Below the pieces are notes generated by a model, which saw only the letters and a program-made list of their open reading frames with translations, did no database searches and was not told where the DNA came from. Both the position numbers and the translations under genes were made by a program. Below are positions 24,523 through 33,687 of a DNA stretch of 35,817 nt, piece after piece. Numbering within the stretch: the stretch's first letter is position 1; each line of letters starts with the position of its first letter. Origin of the DNA: Bacillota bacterium. Lineage in GTDB: Bacteria; Bacillota_E; Sulfobacillia; Sulfobacillales; JAIMBI01. The stretch is from positions 1 through 35,817 of the forward strand of contig JAKARZ010000020.1 in assembly GCA_021828405.1 (NCBI GenBank). The letters are read 5' to 3'.

Positions 24523-26208
24523 CTACCCGCCCGGCGGGCTAGCCGCCAGGAGGTCGGCCACTGCTGCGACCGAACCTTGGGGACGGACGGTGGCGTCGCG
24601 GACCAGCACATGCCCCAGCAAATCTTGGAGGGAGGCGATGGGAACCACCTCCACCGCGGTCGGCTCCCGAAACCGCTCTTGCCAGTTGTCTCGGGGAATG
24701 AACACCCGCTGGCACCCGGCCAGGCGCGCGGCCTCCACCTTCGGAACGATGCCCCCCACCGGCTTCACTTCCCCCCGGATCGACAGCTCGCCCGTCATGG
24801 CCACCGCGGGCTGCACCGCCTCTCCCGTGATGGCGGAGTAGATGGCGGCCGCGATCGCCACGCCGGCCGACGGGCCGTCTAGGGGGACACCCCCCGGGAA
24901 GTTGACGTGCAGATCGTAAGCCCTCGGCCTGAGCCCGGTCAGGGAGTCCAGCACCGTCAGCACATTTTCCACGGAGCTCTTGGCCATGGACTTGCGGCGC
25001 ACGGTGCGGCCCGGTGCCCCCATTTCTTCTTCGTCCACAATGCCGGTGACCGTGAGCGCCCCCGGGCGGTCCCCTGCCAGCTGGGCCACCACCTCGACCT
25101 CCAGCACGGCACCCAAATTGGGCCCATAGACGGCGAGGCCGTTGACCAGGCCCACGTGGGGCTCCGTAGGGACGCGCCGGTCGAGGCGGGGACTGTACTG
25201 GCCCATCGTGGCCACCCACTCCATGTCTGCCTGGCTGATGGCGCGACGGGATTCGGTCAGCGCTAGGCCGGCTGCAATCTGGACCATGTTGACCGCCTCC
25301 CGCCCGTTGGTGCAGTACCGCCGCACCACCTCCACCCCGCCGGGCTCCATCTCCACGCCCATCTTGGCCACCGCTGCGGTCGCGATGCGCGCAACCTCAT
25401 CGGCCACCAAGGGGCGGAAAAACACCTCAAGACAGCGCGAGCGAATCGCCGCCGGGATTTCGTGCGGCTGCCGGGTGGTGGCCCCCACCATGCGAAAGTC
25501 CGCCGGCAGGCCGTTGTCAAAAATGTCCTGGATGTGACGCGGCACGTTCTGGTCGTCGCGGTTGTAGTAAGCCGACTCGAAGTAGACCTTGCGATCCTCC
25601 AGCACCTTCAGAAGTTTGTTCATCTGGATGGGATGCAACTCGCCGATTTCATCGATAAACAGCACGCCGCCATGCGCCTTGGTGACGGCTCCGGCCTTGG
25701 GCTGGGGTATGCCCGCGAGCCCCATCGCGCCGGCCCCCTGGTAGATGGGGTCGTGCACGCTCCCAATCAGGGGATCCGCAATCCCCCGTTCGTCAAAGCG
25801 CGCCGTCGTGGCGTCCAGCTCCACAAAGGCGGCGTTGGGCTTGAATGGCGAGTCGGGGTTCTTCTGGGCCTCTTGCAGCACCAGGCGCGCGGCCGCAGTT
25901 TTGCCGATGCCGGGCGGGCCGTACACCAGCACGTGCTGAGGGTTGGGGCCACACAGCGCCGCTTTGAGCGCCCGTACGCCCTCTGCCTGCCCTACCACGT
26001 CGGAAAACGCCTTGGGCCGCGTCCGCTCAGACAGGGGCTCATTCAGCGCAATGTCGCGGAGCCGCTTCAATCGCTCCATTTCGCGCGCCGACTCGCGCTC
26101 CACCGCCACCCGCGTCCCCTGCTGCGTCCGCAGCAGGTTCAAGAAGTACAGGCCAATCACCAGCACGAAGAAAAACTGGATGATGGTCATCGCCAAACTC
26201 AGTCCCAC
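24523..26208 (-). CDS. lonB: LonB, membrane-anchored Lon-like ATP-dependent protease
   Basis: The product has an N-terminal transmembrane helix (about residues 8-26), an AAA+ domain and a C-terminal Lon protease domain, but no LonA N-domain; this is the layout of Bacillus LonB, a sporulation-linked protease. Walker A is GPPGIGKTA and Walker B VLFIDEIGEL. The catalytic dyad is Ser in LDGPSAG and Lys in GGIVPKV, 43 residues apart (449 and 492 counting from the ATG). The ATG at 26214 is only two bases from GGAGG, while the GTG at 26208 has a spacer of eight and is preferred. The stop is TAG. Inserted genes now separate it from both lon and clpX. Confidence 0.94.
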   Translation of the reverse strand: MGLSLAMTIIQFFFVLVIGLYFLNLLRTQQGTRVAVERESAREMERLKRLRDIALNEPLSERTRPKAFSDVVGQAEGVRALKAALCGPNPQHVLVYGPPGIGKTAAARLVLQEAQKNPDSPFKPNAAFVELDATTARFDERGIADPLIGSVHDPIYQGAGAMGLAGIPQPKAGAVTKAHGGVLFIDEIGELHPIQMNKLLKVLEDRKVYFESAYYNRDDQNVPRHIQDIFDNGLPADFRMVGATTRQPHEIPAAIRSRCLEVFFRPLVADEVARIATAAVAKMGVEMEPGGVEVVRRYCTNGREAVNMVQIAAGLALTESRRAISQADMEWVATMGQYSPRLDRRVPTEPHVGLVNGLAVYGPNLGAVLEVEVVAQLAGDRPGALTVTGIVDEEEMGAPGRTVRRKSMAKSSVENVLTVLDSLTGLRPRAYDLHVNFPGGVPLDGPSAGVAIAAAIYSAITGEAVQPAVAMTGELSIRGEVKPVGGIVPKVEAARLAGCQRVFIPRDNWQERFREPTAVEVVPIASLQDLLGHVLVRDATVRPQGSVAAVADLLAASPPGG

Positions 26209-26224
26209 GGCCATTCCCTCCCGC

Positions 26225-26422
26225 TTATTCCGCGAGTCTGCCCACGCTCCTCGGGGCTAGCACCGAACGCCAATCCGACGCAGGAATAAGTACGAGGTAG
26301 TGTGTGTCGAGCGCGCGGCGGCCCGCGCCCTCCGGCACGGCAATCCCTGGCACGCCGCCCAATCGCCGCCCATATTTTGGGCGGCACACGGCAACGCCAA
26401 TCGTGGTAATAATGTCCATGTT
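26225..26422 (-). CDS. Small hypothetical protein upstream of lonB
   Basis: An open frame of 65 codons begins at ATG 26422 (upstream GGGAA as a weak SD) and ends in TAA ten bases before the lonB start, so lonB could be translationally coupled. The product starts MDIITTIGVAVCRPKYGRRL and is basic, with no domain that I recognise. Codon choice is less GC3-biased than its neighbours. It may be a real small gene or a chance frame. Confidence 0.3.
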   Translation of the reverse strand, partial: NMDIITTIGVAVCRPKYGRRLGGVPGIAVPEGAGRRALDTHYLVLIPASDWRSVLAPRSVGRLAE

Positions 26423-26444
26423 TCCCAGGGTGGGGGGCCGGGGA

Positions 26445-27128
26445 TTATCGAGAAGCCTCCCAGGCGGCATAGGCCGTCCGCAGGCGCTGGGCCCAGGCGG
26501 CGTAGTGGCTGGCGGGGGCGGGGACAAAGTCAGCGCAGGTCACGTCCCGCACCACGGGTTCCGGGCGCCCCGCGGTCCAACGGGTGCCCATCATCCTCAG
26601 GATGGCGGTCTCGCCCCGCCACAACGCCTCGATGTCCCCGAGGGGGGCGGCCATGAGACCCTGCACTTCCTCGCGGGCGACCCGATACCCCGCAAGCGGC
26701 CGACGGCTCACATGCAGAAACTCATGGGCCCACTCGCGCACGGTGTGGCCCGCCCGGGTCGCCTCGACGGCCACGGGCCCCAGCGCCTGCACCCGGGTCC
26801 GCGGCCCGAGGCCCAGTTCTTCGGCGAGCTCGCGGCGCATGGCCGTCTCCACCGGCTCGCCGGCGCTGACGTGCCCTCCACAGGTCACGTCCAAGAGGCC
26901 CCCAAACTCAGGACGGTCGACGGTGCGCCACTGAAACACCACCGGGGGATCTGGCCGGCCCGGGCGCAGCACCCAGACGTGCACCGTCCGATGCCACGCC
27001 TCCTGCCGGTGCACCGCCGCCCGCTCCGCCCGACCCACGATGTGGCCGGCCGCGTCCAGCACATCGAGCCACTCGACCGTGCTCGCGCCCGGCCCTTTCT
27101 CGGGTGCCCGCCGTTCGACCCGTCCCAC
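26445..27128 (-). CDS. Nudix hydrolase, IDI/YfcD-like
   Basis: The 227-residue product has a perfect Nudix box at about residues 85-107 (GHVSAGEPVETAMRRELAEE then LGL), giving the Mg-binding Glu cluster. The N-terminal part, EWLDVLDAAGHIVGRAERAA followed by HRTVHVWVL, is the pattern of isopentenyl-diphosphate isomerase and YfcD-type Nudix proteins. The box is a complete hydrolase type, so pyrophosphohydrolase activity is likely; the substrate is unknown. GTG at 27128 follows GAGGCGAGG. The stop is TAA. It is divergent from the ClC channel gene. Confidence 0.83.
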   Translation of the reverse strand: MGRVERRAPEKGPGASTVEWLDVLDAAGHIVGRAERAAVHRQEAWHRTVHVWVLRPGRPDPPVVFQWRTVDRPEFGGLLDVTCGGHVSAGEPVETAMRRELAEELGLGPRTRVQALGPVAVEATRAGHTVREWAHEFLHVSRRPLAGYRVAREEVQGLMAAPLGDIEALWRGETAILRMMGTRWTAGRPEPVVRDVTCADFVPAPASHYAAWAQRLRTAYAAWEASR

Positions 27129-27239
27129 CGACCGCCTCGCCTCCCCGGCCCTCTGGCGGCCGCCTTTGCTATAGTGAGTGTATCAGCCTGGAGGCGAGCG
27201 GTCGCACGATGGCGTGGCCCCGCCCATGAGGAGGGCGCC

Positions 27240-29193
27240 ATGCGCAGCGCACGCTTGCCGGAGCCGGTGCTGCTTTTGGTGCTGGCGGTGCTGGTGGGCG
27301 CGGTGGGCGGTCTCGGGGCGGTGGTGTTTCGCCTCATGATTCGCTGGGCGTCGGCGGGATTTCACCTGCTGCTTCCCTCCTCCGCCCACCTCCCCCCGTA
27401 CACCGCAGCCATCCTGCCCGTGCTCGGCCTTCTGCTGGTTGGTGTGATTTCCACCTATTTTGCGCGCGAGGTCAAGGGCCACGGCGTCCCGCAGATTTTG
27501 GAGTCGCTGGCGCTCCGCGGCGGGCGCATCCGTCCGCGCGTCGGGTTCTTTGGCATTTTGGCGCCGGCCATCACGATTGGTTCCGGGGGCTCGGTGGGCC
27601 GCGAAGGCCCCATCGCCCTCATCGGGGCCGCCTTCGGGTCAGCCCTGGGCCAGCTTTTCCGGCTGGCAGACCGCTATACCATGCTGCTGGTGGGATGCGG
27701 TGCCGCGGCGGGCATCGGCGCCACGTTCAACGCGCCCATTGCCGGCGGCCTCTTTGGCATGGAGGTGGTGCTGGGCAGCTACGCGATGGGCACGCTGGTT
27801 CCCTGCTTTGTGGCCTCGGTGGTTGGCGTCACGGTATTCAACGCGATCTTGGGCAGCCATCTGGTGCTGCCCGTGCCGCCGCTGGCGTTTCGGTCCCCGC
27901 TCTCCGTCCTCGTAATGGCTGTGCTGGGCATCTTGGCCGGCCTGTTTGGCATCGTCTACACCAAGGGGCTCACGTACTTCGAAGATTTGTTTGACGGGTG
28001 GCGCTGGCCCTTTTGGCAGCGAGCCGTCGTGGGCGGATTGGTGGTGGGCGGGCTCGGCCTGCTACTGCCCCAGGTGCTGGGCGTAGGCTACGGCCCCATG
28101 CGCACCGTGGCGGCTGGGCAAATCGTGGGCATCCTGCTGGCCGCCCTGCTGGTGGGCAAGCTCCTGGCCACCCTGGTCACCATCGGTGCCGGCGGGTCGG
28201 GCGGGGTCTTTGCCCCCAGTTTGTATTTGGGCCTCATGTTTGGCACCGTATACGGCATGGGCGTCCACGGTTTGTTGCGCCACACGCTGGCGGATGCGCG
28301 CGTTTTTGGCGTCGCGGGCATGGGGGCCGTATTTGCGGCCGCGGCCTAGGCTCCGCTGACCGCCGGGGTGATCGTGCTCGAGATGACCGGTGACTATCAG
28401 TTGACGTTAGGCGTGCTCATGGCCGCCAGTCTGGCGTACTTTGTCTACGGGTCGCTGCAACCGGACACCATGTACACCGTGCGCCTGTCCCGGCGGGGGA
28501 TCCGAATCCTGCGCGGCGCGGAGGTGCGGCCCTTGCAGGTGCTGCCGGCCAAAAGTGCGATGCGGCCCCCCCACCCCGGTGCGGGGATCCGAAACCGTGT
28601 CGGAGGCGCAGAGCAAACTGGGGGAGCTGCACGCCGACGGCTTGGTGGTGCAGGACGACCGGGGTGAATACTTGGGCGTCGTAGATTTGCCGACGCTGTT
28701 GGCGGCTAGCGCCCGCGACCCCAGCGCACGGGTGCTGGACCTGCCGTTCACGCACATTCCGCCACTGGCCCCCGACAGCAACCTTGACGATGCCATCCAA
28801 CGGTTTGGTGTGTACAACACACCGCTCCTGCCGGTGACGCAAGAGGGCCGGGTGGTGGGCGTGCTGTCGCCGAGCGACGTCATGCGGGCTTAGCACACGC
28901 GGACCGCCCTGTCGCTGGAAACCAGCCGCAAGGTGGTCCTCATGCAACAGCAGACCGGAAACCCCGGCGCCTTCCAGCTGGTATCCCTGGATCCCGGCAA
29001 CCGGTTTGTCGGCCAGGCCGTCAAGCAGATGGCCCTCCCCAAAAGCGCCGTGCTGGTGAGCATCGAGCGCGGAGACCGGGTGCTCATCCCACGCGGCGAC
29101 ACCACGCTCGCCCCCGACGACCGCCTAGTGCTGTACGTCAACCCGGGCACCGAAGCCGACGCCGTGTGCAAGTTTTTGGGCGGACGCCGCTAA
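27240..29193 (+). pseudogene. ClC chloride channel/transporter with CBS and TrkA_C domains, interrupted three times
   Basis: From ATG 27240 (SD GAGGAGGG) the frame encodes a ClC pore: GHGVPQ (about 80-85) for the GSGIP motif, GREGP with the gating Glu (about 120-124), and GGSGGVFAPS. It then hits TAG at 28347-28349 inside the conserved segment FAAAA-stop-APLTA. The same frame resumes with GVIVLEMTGDYQLTLGVLMA, the last pore helix, and enters a CBS region. At a run of seven C (about 28566-28572) it must shift; six C would restore the frame. CBS sequence continues to TAG 28891-28893, then a TrkA_C domain (GQAVKQMALPKSAVLVSIER) to TAA 29193. Three lesions make a pseudogene most likely. The truncated 369-residue pore fragment alone should not function. 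Confidence 0.8.
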
Positions 29194-29333
29194 CCGGCGC
29201 ACGGAGTCCCACGCGGAATTTATGTCGGGCGATCCGCTTATCGCACCGGGGTGGGTCGCTTTCGAACGAAGGAGTCTTATGACACACCGATCGGCCCTCC
29301 GGGGGGAGAGCCCACCCGGACGACGGTTCGATC

Positions 29334-29985
29334 GTGGGTACGGTACGCTCGATTCGCCGGTATCTCGTGAAGTCACGGTAGGGCAAGGCCACGGCCCAGA
29401 CCGTCGTGGACGGACGAGGCGTGCCGGGAGACCGACTGTGGGCCATCCGCGACCCGCATGGCCAGTGCGGCAGCGGCAAGAGCAGCCGGCGTTTCGAGCG
29501 CATGGACGGGTTGTTGCGGTTCGGCGCCCGGTTGGACGGCCACGTGCCGGTCATGGCGATGCCCGACGGCGCCGTCGTTCGGGGAGACGACCCCGCCGTC
29601 CATGACGCGCGGGCCCGTGGAATCGGGCGAGCGGTGACGCTGGCACACGAGGAGGCCGTCGCCCACGTCGAGGAGAGGACCCTTAGCCTTCTGACCACCG
29701 CATCGCTCGCGACGGTGGCAGCCGCCGTGGGCGCGCCCGTGCACGCACGCCGATTCCGCGCGAACGTCCGGGCCGACAGCCTTGATGGCATTCATGGCAC
29801 CGGTGTCCCGCGGATGGATTACCCCAAAGACGCCTGGGTCGGTCGCCGGAGGCCCTGGGGCCGGAGGTGGTGGTGGCCATCTCTCATCCGCTCGAGCGCT
29901 ACCTCATGGTGAACCTTGCCGTGCTGGCGCGTGGATTCGTCTCCCCGCGCAACCAACCGCCAGGCTCCAGCGATACACGGGTGGG
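29334..29985 (+). pseudogene. MOSC-domain protein, interrupted by an amber codon and a frameshift
   Basis: GTG at 29334 opens GTVRSIRRYLVKSR, then TAG (29379-29381), then GKATAQTVVDGRGVPGDRLW and on to LSLLTTASLATV and ARRFRANVRAD. This follows MOSC sulfurase-type proteins (GtV..I.RYPVKSm.GE ... GlpGDR.WA ... hLLTtaSL ... RRFRpN). Near YPKDAWVGRR (about 29850) the frame is lost, and the family tail (VVVAISHPLERYLMVNLA) resumes in the next frame, which then runs open into the sigma factor gene. MOSC proteins bind sulfur or molybdenum cofactor via a conserved Cys near the end; no Cys is seen in LERYLMV, where RCVM is usual. The interval 29194-29333 holds nothing recognisable. Confidence 0.7.
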
Positions 29986-30007
29986 ATCTCGAGGAGGGCG
30001 GGAACGC

Positions 30008-30511
30008 ATGGCAGACCCGGATACCGCAGTGCGGCAGCAGTTCGCCCAGTGGATGGAGGCGTGGGGCGATCGCATAGTGCGGTTCGCGTATGTCTACACC
30101 GGCGATAACGGCACGGCCCAGGACATTGCCCAGGAAACCTTCCTGCGGCTCTACGATCGAATGCGAGCGGGCGCCGTCATCAAGCCTGCGTGGCTCTTTC
30201 GGGTGGCGCGCAATGTGGCCGTGGATGCGATGAGACGCCAACAGCGCCACCAAAATGCGCAGGCGCAGTTGGCGAGGGAGCGTCTCTCGGTCGACACCTC
30301 CACGGACCGGGCCGTGGTGCGCCAGGTGATCGACACCCTCCCGGAGACCGATCGCATGTGCCTAGTGCTCTACTACTTTGCTGACTGGAGCCTCGAGGAG
30401 ATCGCGCGGGAGCTCTCTCTCAGTCCCGCCGCCCTCAAAGCCCGACTGCATCGGGCCCGAGTGCGTTTTGCTCAGGCTTGGAAGGAGGACGACAATGAAC
30501 GGGTTCGATGA
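30008..30511 (+). CDS. ECF-type RNA polymerase sigma factor
   Basis: The 167-residue product has sigma-70 region 2 (FAYVYTGDNGTAQDIAQETF, then LRLYDRM) and region 4 (LPETDRMCLVLYYFADWSLE, then EIARELSLSPAALKARLHRA) with no region 3, the ECF layout. It should direct transcription of a small regulon in response to an outside signal. ATG at 30008 has SD GGAGGG eight bases upstream. The reading frame is open further upstream through MOSC remnant sequence, which is not part of the sigma factor. The TGA stop lies 17 bases inside the next gene, implying coupling to the membrane protein that probably controls it. Confidence 0.9.
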   Translation: MADPDTAVRQQFAQWMEAWGDRIVRFAYVYTGDNGTAQDIAQETFLRLYDRMRAGAVIKPAWLFRVARNVAVDAMRRQQRHQNAQAQLARERLSVDTSTDRAVVRQVIDTLPETDRMCLVLYYFADWSLEEIARELSLSPAALKARLHRARVRFAQAWKEDDNERVR

Positions 30512-31847
30512 TGCCGACCATCGGCAGCGTGAAGAGCCCGAGCTGCGCGAATGGCTGGCCCAGCACCCGGTGATGCGGTGGCCCGCAGATCTGACGGTTG
30601 ACCACAGCACGGTGTGGGAGGCGATTGACCGACGCGCGCCCGCCCGCCCCCGCCCTACGGGGCGATGGGTCTGGCGCGCACTGGCGCTGGCCGCGGCCGC
30701 CGGCCTTTTGTGGATGGGACTGTCCCGCACCCATGCGCCCGGCCCACGGATGCCCCAACCCTCGGCCGCCGGTCCGGCGGGGACCCTCCGCCCGGCCAGC
30801 CCTGTGGCGATCGGGCCGGTCGCACAGGTGCACATGACGGGGTTGAACTCGGGCTGGATCTTGACCGCCGCCGATACCGTCCTCCGCACGGTGTCGGGCG
30901 GCCAATACTGGCAAACGGTCACACCGCCGGGCCTGGGCCATGTTCCTGCCAGCACGCGGGTGCGGATGGCCGTCGAGGGCAACCGCGACGTGTGGGTGGC
31001 CGAGGATGTGCCGCACCAGGCGGTCACAATCTACCACACCGCCAACGCGGGACGCACATGGAGTTCCAGCCGCGTCGCGCCCATCGCCTTTGGCGGCGGT
31101 GGGGTGCAGATCGTGTTCGCCTCCCAGGACGTGGGCTGGCTCGAGGTGCTCACCGCGGGCAATGCCAGCCCCAGTGCCGCCCTTTACGGTACGACCAACG
31201 GCGGTGCCACCTGGCATGAACTGACCATCAGTACGGCCACCACCCTCTCGCATCTGCCTTTTGGGGGCCTGCTCACGTTTTCGTCATCGGCTCGCGGCTG
31301 GGTCGTGGGATCGCCGCGCGCCGCCGGTCAGGTGCCGTGGCAGTATTACCTCGCCACCACCGCGGACGGGGGCCGTACCTGGACGCGCGCCACCCTGGCG
31401 ACGCCGCCCTCGTTGGCGCATGTCTATGCGCCAAACCTCACGCTGCTGCCCGTTCAGTCTCTTCCCGCTGGCCCCGCACTCTTGGGGGTGGTGTACCACA
31501 CGGCGAGCGGGACAACGGAACTCGTGGTGTACCGCCAGTCGCAACCCACCGGCGCCTGGCGCGTGCAGGGCCGACTCCGCGCGAGCACGGCCCAGACTGC
31601 GCTGGGGGCGGGCTTTCCTCTCTTAAGCTTCAGCAGCGCGAACAATGGCTGGGCCCTGCTGGGCGGCACCCTCTACCGCACGACGGACGGCGGTCAGCAC
31701 TGGCGCCTCATGTACAAAAACCCTCAGGTCACCGGGTGGACCGCGCTGCAGTTCACCTCGTCGCAGGCCGGGTGGGCGCTCGACGCCAACGGCCACCTAT
31801 GGGACACCGTAGAGGGAGGCCGCGTGTGGGCCCAGGCCACCCGCTAG
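30495..31847 (+). CDS. Membrane-anchored beta-propeller protein, putative anti-sigma partner
   Basis: The 450-residue product has a cytoplasmic N-terminus of about 58 residues, one transmembrane helix (about 59-77), a Pro-rich linker and a long extracytoplasmic domain. That domain carries at least six Asp-box/BNR-like repeats: RTVSGGQYW (131-139), HTANAGRTW (181-189), GTTNGGATW (232-240), ATTADGGRTW (287-296), RTTDGGQHW (395-403) and DTVEGGRVW (437-445). These predict a sialidase- or Ycf48-like beta-propeller. Overlap with the ECF sigma gene and the topology suggest an anti-sigma factor with a propeller sensor (inference). The N-terminal part has no zinc-binding HxxxCxxC motif of classical ZAS domains. 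ATG at 30495 follows GGAGGA. The stop is TAG. Confidence 0.75.
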   Translation: MNGFDDADHRQREEPELREWLAQHPVMRWPADLTVDHSTVWEAIDRRAPARPRPTGRWVWRALALAAAAGLLWMGLSRTHAPGPRMPQPSAAGPAGTLRPASPVAIGPVAQVHMTGLNSGWILTAADTVLRTVSGGQYWQTVTPPGLGHVPASTRVRMAVEGNRDVWVAEDVPHQAVTIYHTANAGRTWSSSRVAPIAFGGGGVQIVFASQDVGWLEVLTAGNASPSAALYGTTNGGATWHELTISTATTLSHLPFGGLLTFSSSARGWVVGSPRAAGQVPWQYYLATTADGGRTWTRATLATPPSLAHVYAPNLTLLPVQSLPAGPALLGVVYHTASGTTELVVYRQSQPTGAWRVQGRLRASTAQTALGAGFPLLSFSSANNGWALLGGTLYRTTDGGQHWRLMYKNPQVTGWTALQFTSSQAGWALDANGHLWDTVEGGRVWAQATR

Positions 31848-31916
31848 CGTGCCGCCGCCCCGTGGTATCCTGTAGGCAACAACGGGGTTTTGGCCCCCAG
31901 CCCGGGAGGCGGACAC

Positions 31917-32132
31917 GTGATCACCAACGCGCAGCCCAAAACGGTGCGATGCCCTTGGCCAGACTGCGGGGCGCGGGTGCACTTCACCCCCGTGCACACC
32001 GCCACCCGGTTCCCCTACCTGGTCCGCAGCCGCTGCGAGGCGGACCACCCCGTGATGCTGACGTTTGTGCAGCCCGGGATTCCCCCGGGCGTCCATACCG
32101 ACCGCTCCGCGCCTCCCCCGCCGCGGCTGTAG
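31917..32132 (+). CDS. Small Cys-rich hypothetical protein
   Basis: A 71-residue product starts at GTG 31917 behind the SD GGGAGG. VRCPWPDCGARVHFTPVHTA has one CxxxxC pair, and a later SRCEADHPVML adds a Cys and a His, so a zinc-ribbon-like fold is possible but incomplete. The tail is Pro-rich. It follows the sigma/propeller pair by 69 bases on the same strand, and could be co-transcribed. The stop is TAG. Function unknown. Confidence 0.5.
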   Translation: MITNAQPKTVRCPWPDCGARVHFTPVHTATRFPYLVRSRCEADHPVMLTFVQPGIPPGVHTDRSAPPPPRL

Positions 32133-32325
32133 TCGCGGCGGCCGATGGTGGCCATGTGGGTCTCGTGCCATGGTGGCTTTTCATGCGCTCCTCGCCCCGA
32201 TGGACAGGGATCCCCGCTGGATGGCAGACGAAGGCCCGTTTCACGCGCTTTGCGACGGCTGCCGGATCTCGGGCACCCCCAAGACGCGCTGGTTCGGACG
32301 GGGAGGAGGCGGCAAGCATGAGAAC

Positions 32326-32349
32326 GGGACCCACCCGAGCGTGGGTCCC
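32326..32349 (-). terminator. Terminator hairpin after clpX
   Basis: A perfect 9-bp stem (GGGACCCAC / GTGGGTCCC) with a six-base loop sits 14 bases beyond the clpX stop. The following minus-strand bases GTTCTCAT are only weakly T-rich. It marks the end of the tig-clpP-clpX transcript. The rest of 32133-32325 shows no convincing gene. Confidence 0.65.
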
Positions 32350-32363
32350 GGCCTGTCTCCCGG

Positions 32364-33644
32364 CTACGCGGTTTCTTCTTTTTGCTTCTTGCCTACCGGC
32401 CGCTTGCCGCGCTCGGTCGTCACCATGAGCGGCTGCTCGTGGTTGTCCACCACTTCTTTCGTCACGATGCACTTCGACACATCCTGCCGGCTCGGCATGT
32501 CGTACATGACGTCCAGCATGATGTCCTCGATGATGGCCCGGAGCGCTCGCGCCCCGGTGTTGCGGCGCATCGCCTCACGCGCCACGGCCGACACCGCATC
32601 GTCCTTGAACTCCAAGTCGATGCCGTCTAGCCCCAAAAGCTTCTGGTACTGCTTCACCAAGGCGTTCCGGGGCTCGGTGAGGATGCGCACCAGGGCCGGC
32701 TCGTCCAGCGCGTCCAGGGTGACCGTGATCGGCAGGCGGCCCACAAACTCGGGGATGAGCCCAAACTTCAGCAGGTCCTCGGGCATGATCTTGGCCAGAA
32801 TCTCCCCAATGTTGCGATCCTGCTTGGGCTGCAATTCCGACCCAAAGCCCAGGCCCTTCTTGCCCACCCGATGCTTGATTAGCTTTTCCACCCCATCGAA
32901 CGCACCGCCGCAGATGAACAGGACGTTGGTCGTGTCAATCTGAATGAACTCCTGGTGCGGGTGCTTGCGCCCCCCCTGCGGCGGCACACTGGCCACGGTG
33001 CCCTCCAGGATTTTCAACAGCGCCTGCTGCACGCCTTCGCCCGATACGTCTCGAGTAATCGACGGGTTTTCGGACTTCCGAGCGATCTTGTCCACCTCGT
33101 CGATGTACACGATGCCTTTCTCGGCCTTCTCCACATCGTAGTCGGCCGCCTGGATGAGCTTCAGCAGGATGTTTTCCACGTCCTCACCCACATACCCGGC
33201 CTCGGTGAGCGACGTGGCATCTGCAATGGCAAAGGGCACATTCAGAATGCGCGCGAGGGTTTGGGCCAACAGTGTCTTGCCCGACCCGGTGGGGCCCAGC
33301 ATCAGGATGTTGGACTTCTGGAGCTCCACGTCGTCAACTTTACTACCCGTGTTGATGCGCTTGTAGTGGTTGTACACCGCGACCGACAGGGTCTTCTTGG
33401 CGCGCTCCTGCCCCACCACGTACTGGTCCAGGATCGACTTGATTTCCTGGGGCTTGGGAATGTCCTTGAGGTCAAACTCAACGTCGTCGTTCAGTTCTTC
33501 CTCAATAATTTCGGAGCAGAGCTCGACACACTCGTCGCAGATGTACACCCCGCCCGGTCCCGCAATGAGACGCTTGACCTGGTCCTGGTACTTTCCGCAA
33601 AACGAGCACTTCAGCTGGCCCTTCTCGTCCGTAAACTTGAACAT
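32364..33644 (-). CDS. clpX: ClpX, unfoldase subunit of ClpXP
   Basis: ClpX is the AAA+ hexamer that unfolds substrates and feeds them to ClpP. The 426-residue product has the N-terminal zinc domain (Cys13, Cys16, Cys36, Cys39 in CSFCGK and ICDECVELC), Walker [10 protein letters not shown], Walker [11 protein letters not shown], the pore region [13 protein letters not shown], the sensor segment [12 protein letters not shown], and [20 protein letters not shown]. The start is ATG at 33644 with a GGGGGG SD. It lies 43 bases after clpP, as in the usual tig-clpP-clpX order. The stop is TAG. Confidence 0.97.
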   Translation of the reverse strand: MFKFTDEKGQLKCSFCGKYQDQVKRLIAGPGGVYICDECVELCSEIIEEELNDDVEFDLKDIPKPQEIKSILDQYVVGQERAKKTLSVAVYNHYKRINTGSKVDDVELQKSNILMLGPTGSGKTLLAQTLARILNVPFAIADATSLTEAGYVGEDVENILLKLIQAADYDVEKAEKGIVYIDEVDKIARKSENPSITRDVSGEGVQQALLKILEGTVASVPPQGGRKHPHQEFIQIDTTNVLFICGGAFDGVEKLIKHRVGKKGLGFGSELQPKQDRNIGEILAKIMPEDLLKFGLIPEFVGRLPITVTLDALDEPALVRILTEPRNALVKQYQKLLGLDGIDLEFKDDAVSAVAREAMRRNTGARALRAIIEDIMLDVMYDMPSRQDVSKCIVTKEVVDNHEQPLMVTTERGKRPVGKKQKEETA

Positions 33645-33687
33645 CGCCGCCCCCCCTTACTGAGACGCCCCCACCGTTGGCCGCCGC

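Noticed and set aside
26304..27239. In-frame plus-strand extension upstream of the ClC start
   Set aside because: It is antisense to the Nudix gene; the ClC start at 27240 has a strong SD and begins the first pore helix.
21147..29381. Genome-wide reassignment of TAG as a sense codon
   Set aside because: Most intact housekeeping genes in the window end in TAG, and ClC and MOSC also carry frameshifts, so simple pseudogene decay is the better explanation.
32160..32345. Plus-strand frame with GPFHALCDGC between the small Cys-rich gene and clpX
   Set aside because: No convincing SD, no complete metal motif and it runs into the clpX terminator hairpin and clpX antisense.
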